From Diploscapter coronatus (taxonomy: Eukaryota > Nematoda > Chromadorea > Rhabditida > Rhabditidae), in contig OZ038423.1 of assembly GCA_964036155.1 (NCBI GenBank), positions 67,843,249-67,907,248 on the forward strand: a stretch of 64,000 bases of DNA, given 5' to 3'. The notes beneath the pieces are model-generated. The model saw only the letters and a list, made by a program, of their open reading frames with translations, searched no databases and had not been told where the DNA came from. The position numbers and the translations under genes are program-made. Of this stretch, positions 61,953-64,000 are shown piece after piece (positions within the stretch are counted from its first letter, which is position 1; each line of letters opens with the position of its first letter).

Positions 61953-62170
61953 TGATATCACCAGTCTCGTTCATATTTTCGTCGGATGGCGCATCTGCTC
62001 CGAAACCAAGATCGAAAACAAGCAATAGACAGTAACAGAGGAAACATACGCGGGCGGGGCGAAACGGAGAAAAGCGAAGTTTCCATTGACTGGTCATTTG
62101 CTTGTTTTCGAGTTTAGCTTCGGAGCAGATTCGTCATCCGATGAACATGTAGACGGAATTGGTACTGCTA
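61953..62170. repeat. Inverted duplication of a signal-peptide-like coding stretch
   Basis: The minus-strand stretch 62025-61953 and the plus-strand stretch 62098-62170 are about 80% identical over 73 bp, separated by 72 bp. Both translate to the same peptide pattern: LLVFDLGFGADAPSDEN on the minus strand and LLVFEFSFGADSSSDEH on the plus strand. On the minus strand the frame starts at an ATG at 62097 and runs to a stop at 61900, 65 codons, with a hydrophobic N-terminal region. Whether either copy is expressed is unknown. Confidence 0.7.
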
Positions 62171-62385
62171 TTTTAGTTAACGATAATTTGCATTCCGTTA
62201 GTTCCGTATTATAACTGGTATAATTCAGTCGTAATTAAATCCATCACGATTCACATTTTTGGAGAAAAACTCTAACGAAAATCATCTTATCATCTTTCTT
62301 CGATCTAGCGATACATTAATTTTAGACATCGATATATTCAAACTCCGAATATTGAATTGGTGGACCTAAACATTAGGGAAAGAAA

Positions 62386-64000
62386 ATGCTTTCGCCGCGA
62401 GCCTTGTCTGGTTTCTCGTTTTGCATACGGCTATTCGTATTGGTGGGTTAACAATGATCAATTATTAAGATTTTATTTAAATATTCTCGGTCGTTCACCA
62501 AAATAAAATTAATAAAATATTTTAAAATATAAATTACTAATTACAAAACTCTATGCATCAATATGAGGTTCCATGAAATTGAATTTCTTGAAATTTTGCA
62601 CAAACCAAGGCACTTCGTGTTCCATGCATCAGAATTAATTCAATCTGAGTAAATGCGTCAAAATTTAAGGCATACTAGATTTTAAAATGCTAGTATTCAA
62701 TTTTTAAATTTAGCTAACTGCGATCGTGTCGATGATTCTGATCTTGGTCGCTCCGGGAGCGTGTTTCTCGCGCTACCTGAACGGGCAGTCAATTAGCAGA
62801 GAGATTTGCCCTGGACAGAACTCGATCTTTCCCATGAATGCCGATCGATGGTCCAATGCACTCCACTTTCAGGGGCGTGGTCAGAAGTAGGGATTTAAAA
62901 AAAAATTTAATATCATTTCGAGCAATAGCCGAAAGAAATAGGGTAAAGATAAATCTATCAGTTGGTTGAATTCTTTTAAAATAATTATAATCAGTCATAA
63001 AACTTTCCGGAGCATGCCAAAAGAATAATTCTCAAAATTTAGCGTCTACGGTCAAGTGGCTTTGATCGTCATCACCCTCGTATTCTCGCTAGTTGCCGTC
63101 GGCACGAGTTGCATTTTTCTCGCTGCTAATTACACATCGATTTATCCAGTAGGTTTCAATAAGTGGTTAATTCAAATCAGCCATTTATCCATTGTTTCAA
63201 AATCCGAGTACAGGCCCTGCTAGTAAATTTCACGATCAAGGGTTATTTTTAGAATGAGTTACCATGATCTTCCAGTAGTGAATGTTGATATTTTGACGAA
63301 AAAATGAAGTTAGACGGATCTTGCAATGGAGCTTCCATATAGAAAACTACCACCAAAATCGATGCTAAATTTTCTCCGTCGGTTTTGGTTATCATTAATT
63401 AGCATAAAAATGTCAATTGTGGTAATTAAGTGATTTAATTACAGCAATTATTCGCGTCCGGTTTTGCCCTGGTGGCATTCATCGTGTGTGGAGGCGTGGA
63501 GACTTGGTACGCGACCGGCTTCGATCACATGAGCTTTTTCATACAGGCAAATTTTACGATTATAAAATCATTTTGTAACTTCACTTTCACTTGCTAACAA
63601 AGTTCGAACTAATTAGGCCTCATTTCGTAAGTTTCATATGAACAAATGATTCTTTTACTTTCACTAACATTCAATGGACCCCATGAAATAATCGGGCATA
63701 TCGTTTCTTTTTACCTCAAGGCATACGTGTAATCGAATTTCGAGATTACAAATTATTCTTTCTTCATGATTGTACTATCCCATAAACTGTTCATATTTAC
63801 TTAAGAAACCATTATTAAAATTAAAAACACAACAGCATTTTCAAATTTAGGCCATCGGAAATGGTGTATTTTCTGGATGCGCAGGCCTGCCCGGATGTCA
63901 AATTCAGTTCGTTGTCAAGGGCTGGGCCGTCGCGGCCGCTTTCTATTTCCTAGGCGGGTTACTGTATCTTTTCGATATGGGTGTGCTGTTTGCGTCACGG
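62386..64000 (+). CDS. Four-TM claudin-like membrane protein, cut by window end
   Basis: Exons 62386-62442, 62714-62886, 63043-63148, 63445-63546 and 63851 onward join in frame, and the last continues past the window. TM1 is split by the first intron (IRLFVL then LTAIVSMILILVAPG). An extracellular loop follows with a Cys and RWSNALHF. TM2 is VALIVITLVFSLVAVGTS, TM3 is GFALVAFIVCGGVE and TM4 is GWAVAAAFYFLGGLLYLFDM. The layout and long first loop resemble nematode claudin/PMP22-superfamily proteins of epithelial junctions, but the canonical W-GLW-C-C motif is not clear. The donor after exon 4 is CAG|GCAAAT, a GC-AG intron. No GT alternative keeps the frame. Confidence 0.75.

Larger units (their letters stand above)
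59888..62385. other. Intergenic region with mobile element and inverted duplication
   Basis: 2.5 kb without a convincing gene. It includes the MITE at 60424-60704, a pyrimidine-rich stretch at about 61200-61840 whose hydrophobic ORF is low complexity, and the inverted duplication at 61953-62170. It presumably also holds the promoter of the four-TM gene beginning at 62386. Confidence 0.5.

Noticed and set aside
1..64000. CRISPR arrays, bacterial operons, rRNA genes, viral genes
   Set aside because: No regularly spaced repeats, no Shine-Dalgarno operons, no rRNA signature and no viral protein frame were seen. The sequence is intron-rich eukaryotic DNA.

Overview
This is a nuclear genomic window from a nematode. 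The genes are split into many short exons. Donors are mostly GT[A/G]AG-like and acceptors TTTTAG or TTTTCAG, and many introns are only 41-70 nt. Intergenic DNA is very AT-rich. The gene content fits: a nematode-type chemoreceptor GPCR, a von Willebrand A plus C-type-lectin secreted protein, a lysosomal glucosylceramidase, the V-ATPase c-ring subunit, Tim8, TTC7, a Golgin-A7-like protein, a bHLH-PAS factor and a glutamine-tailed Mediator subunit 12. I rebuilt exon chains by hand and required every junction to keep reading frame. Twelve genes close with complete start-to-stop frames. TTC7 closes only if one base is ignored. MED12 is identified exon by exon without a full phase check. The first and last genes run off the window.

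Layout. 0-1.2 kb: a minus-strand signal-peptide exon at the edge and unresolved coding-like pieces. 1.9-3.6 kb (+): 343-aa chemoreceptor. 4.9-7.7 kb (+): 393-aa vWA/C-type-lectin protein with a 22-nt microexon. 8.4-9.7 kb (-): 186-aa four-TM protein. 10.7-12.3 kb (-): V-ATPase 16-kDa proteolipid. 14.7-21.1 kb (-): TTC7, half length, with one frameshifted exon and a 2-kb inverted repeat inside one intron. 22.6-23.4 kb (-): Tim8. 24.1-28.1 kb (-): bHLH-PAS transcription factor. 29.4-30.8 kb (-): two tiny membrane proteins. 31.7-34.9 kb (+): glucosylceramidase. 35.5-36.4 kb (+): His-rich/Tyr-rich secreted protein. 37.1-38.1 kb (-): Golgin-A7-like. 38.7-57.8 kb (-): MED12, about 58 exons, ending in a long Gln-rich tail. 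58.5-59.9 kb (+): unrecognised basic 189-aa protein, divergent from MED12. 62.4 kb to the end (+): four-TM claudin-like protein, cut by the window.

The genes are mostly unrelated housekeeping or accessory loci and I see no pathway cluster. Tim8 and the two small membrane proteins lie on the same strand within 8 kb and may all be mitochondrial, but that is inference. The most unusual content is non-coding. There are several short hairpin transposons, two families with perfect 8-bp target duplications, and one 2-kb foldback element in a TTC7 intron. An inverted duplication occurs at a signal-peptide-like stretch. A strand-specific intronic word, [C/T]TGAAAC, recurs, often 12-50 nt before 3' splice sites, and may mark the branch region.
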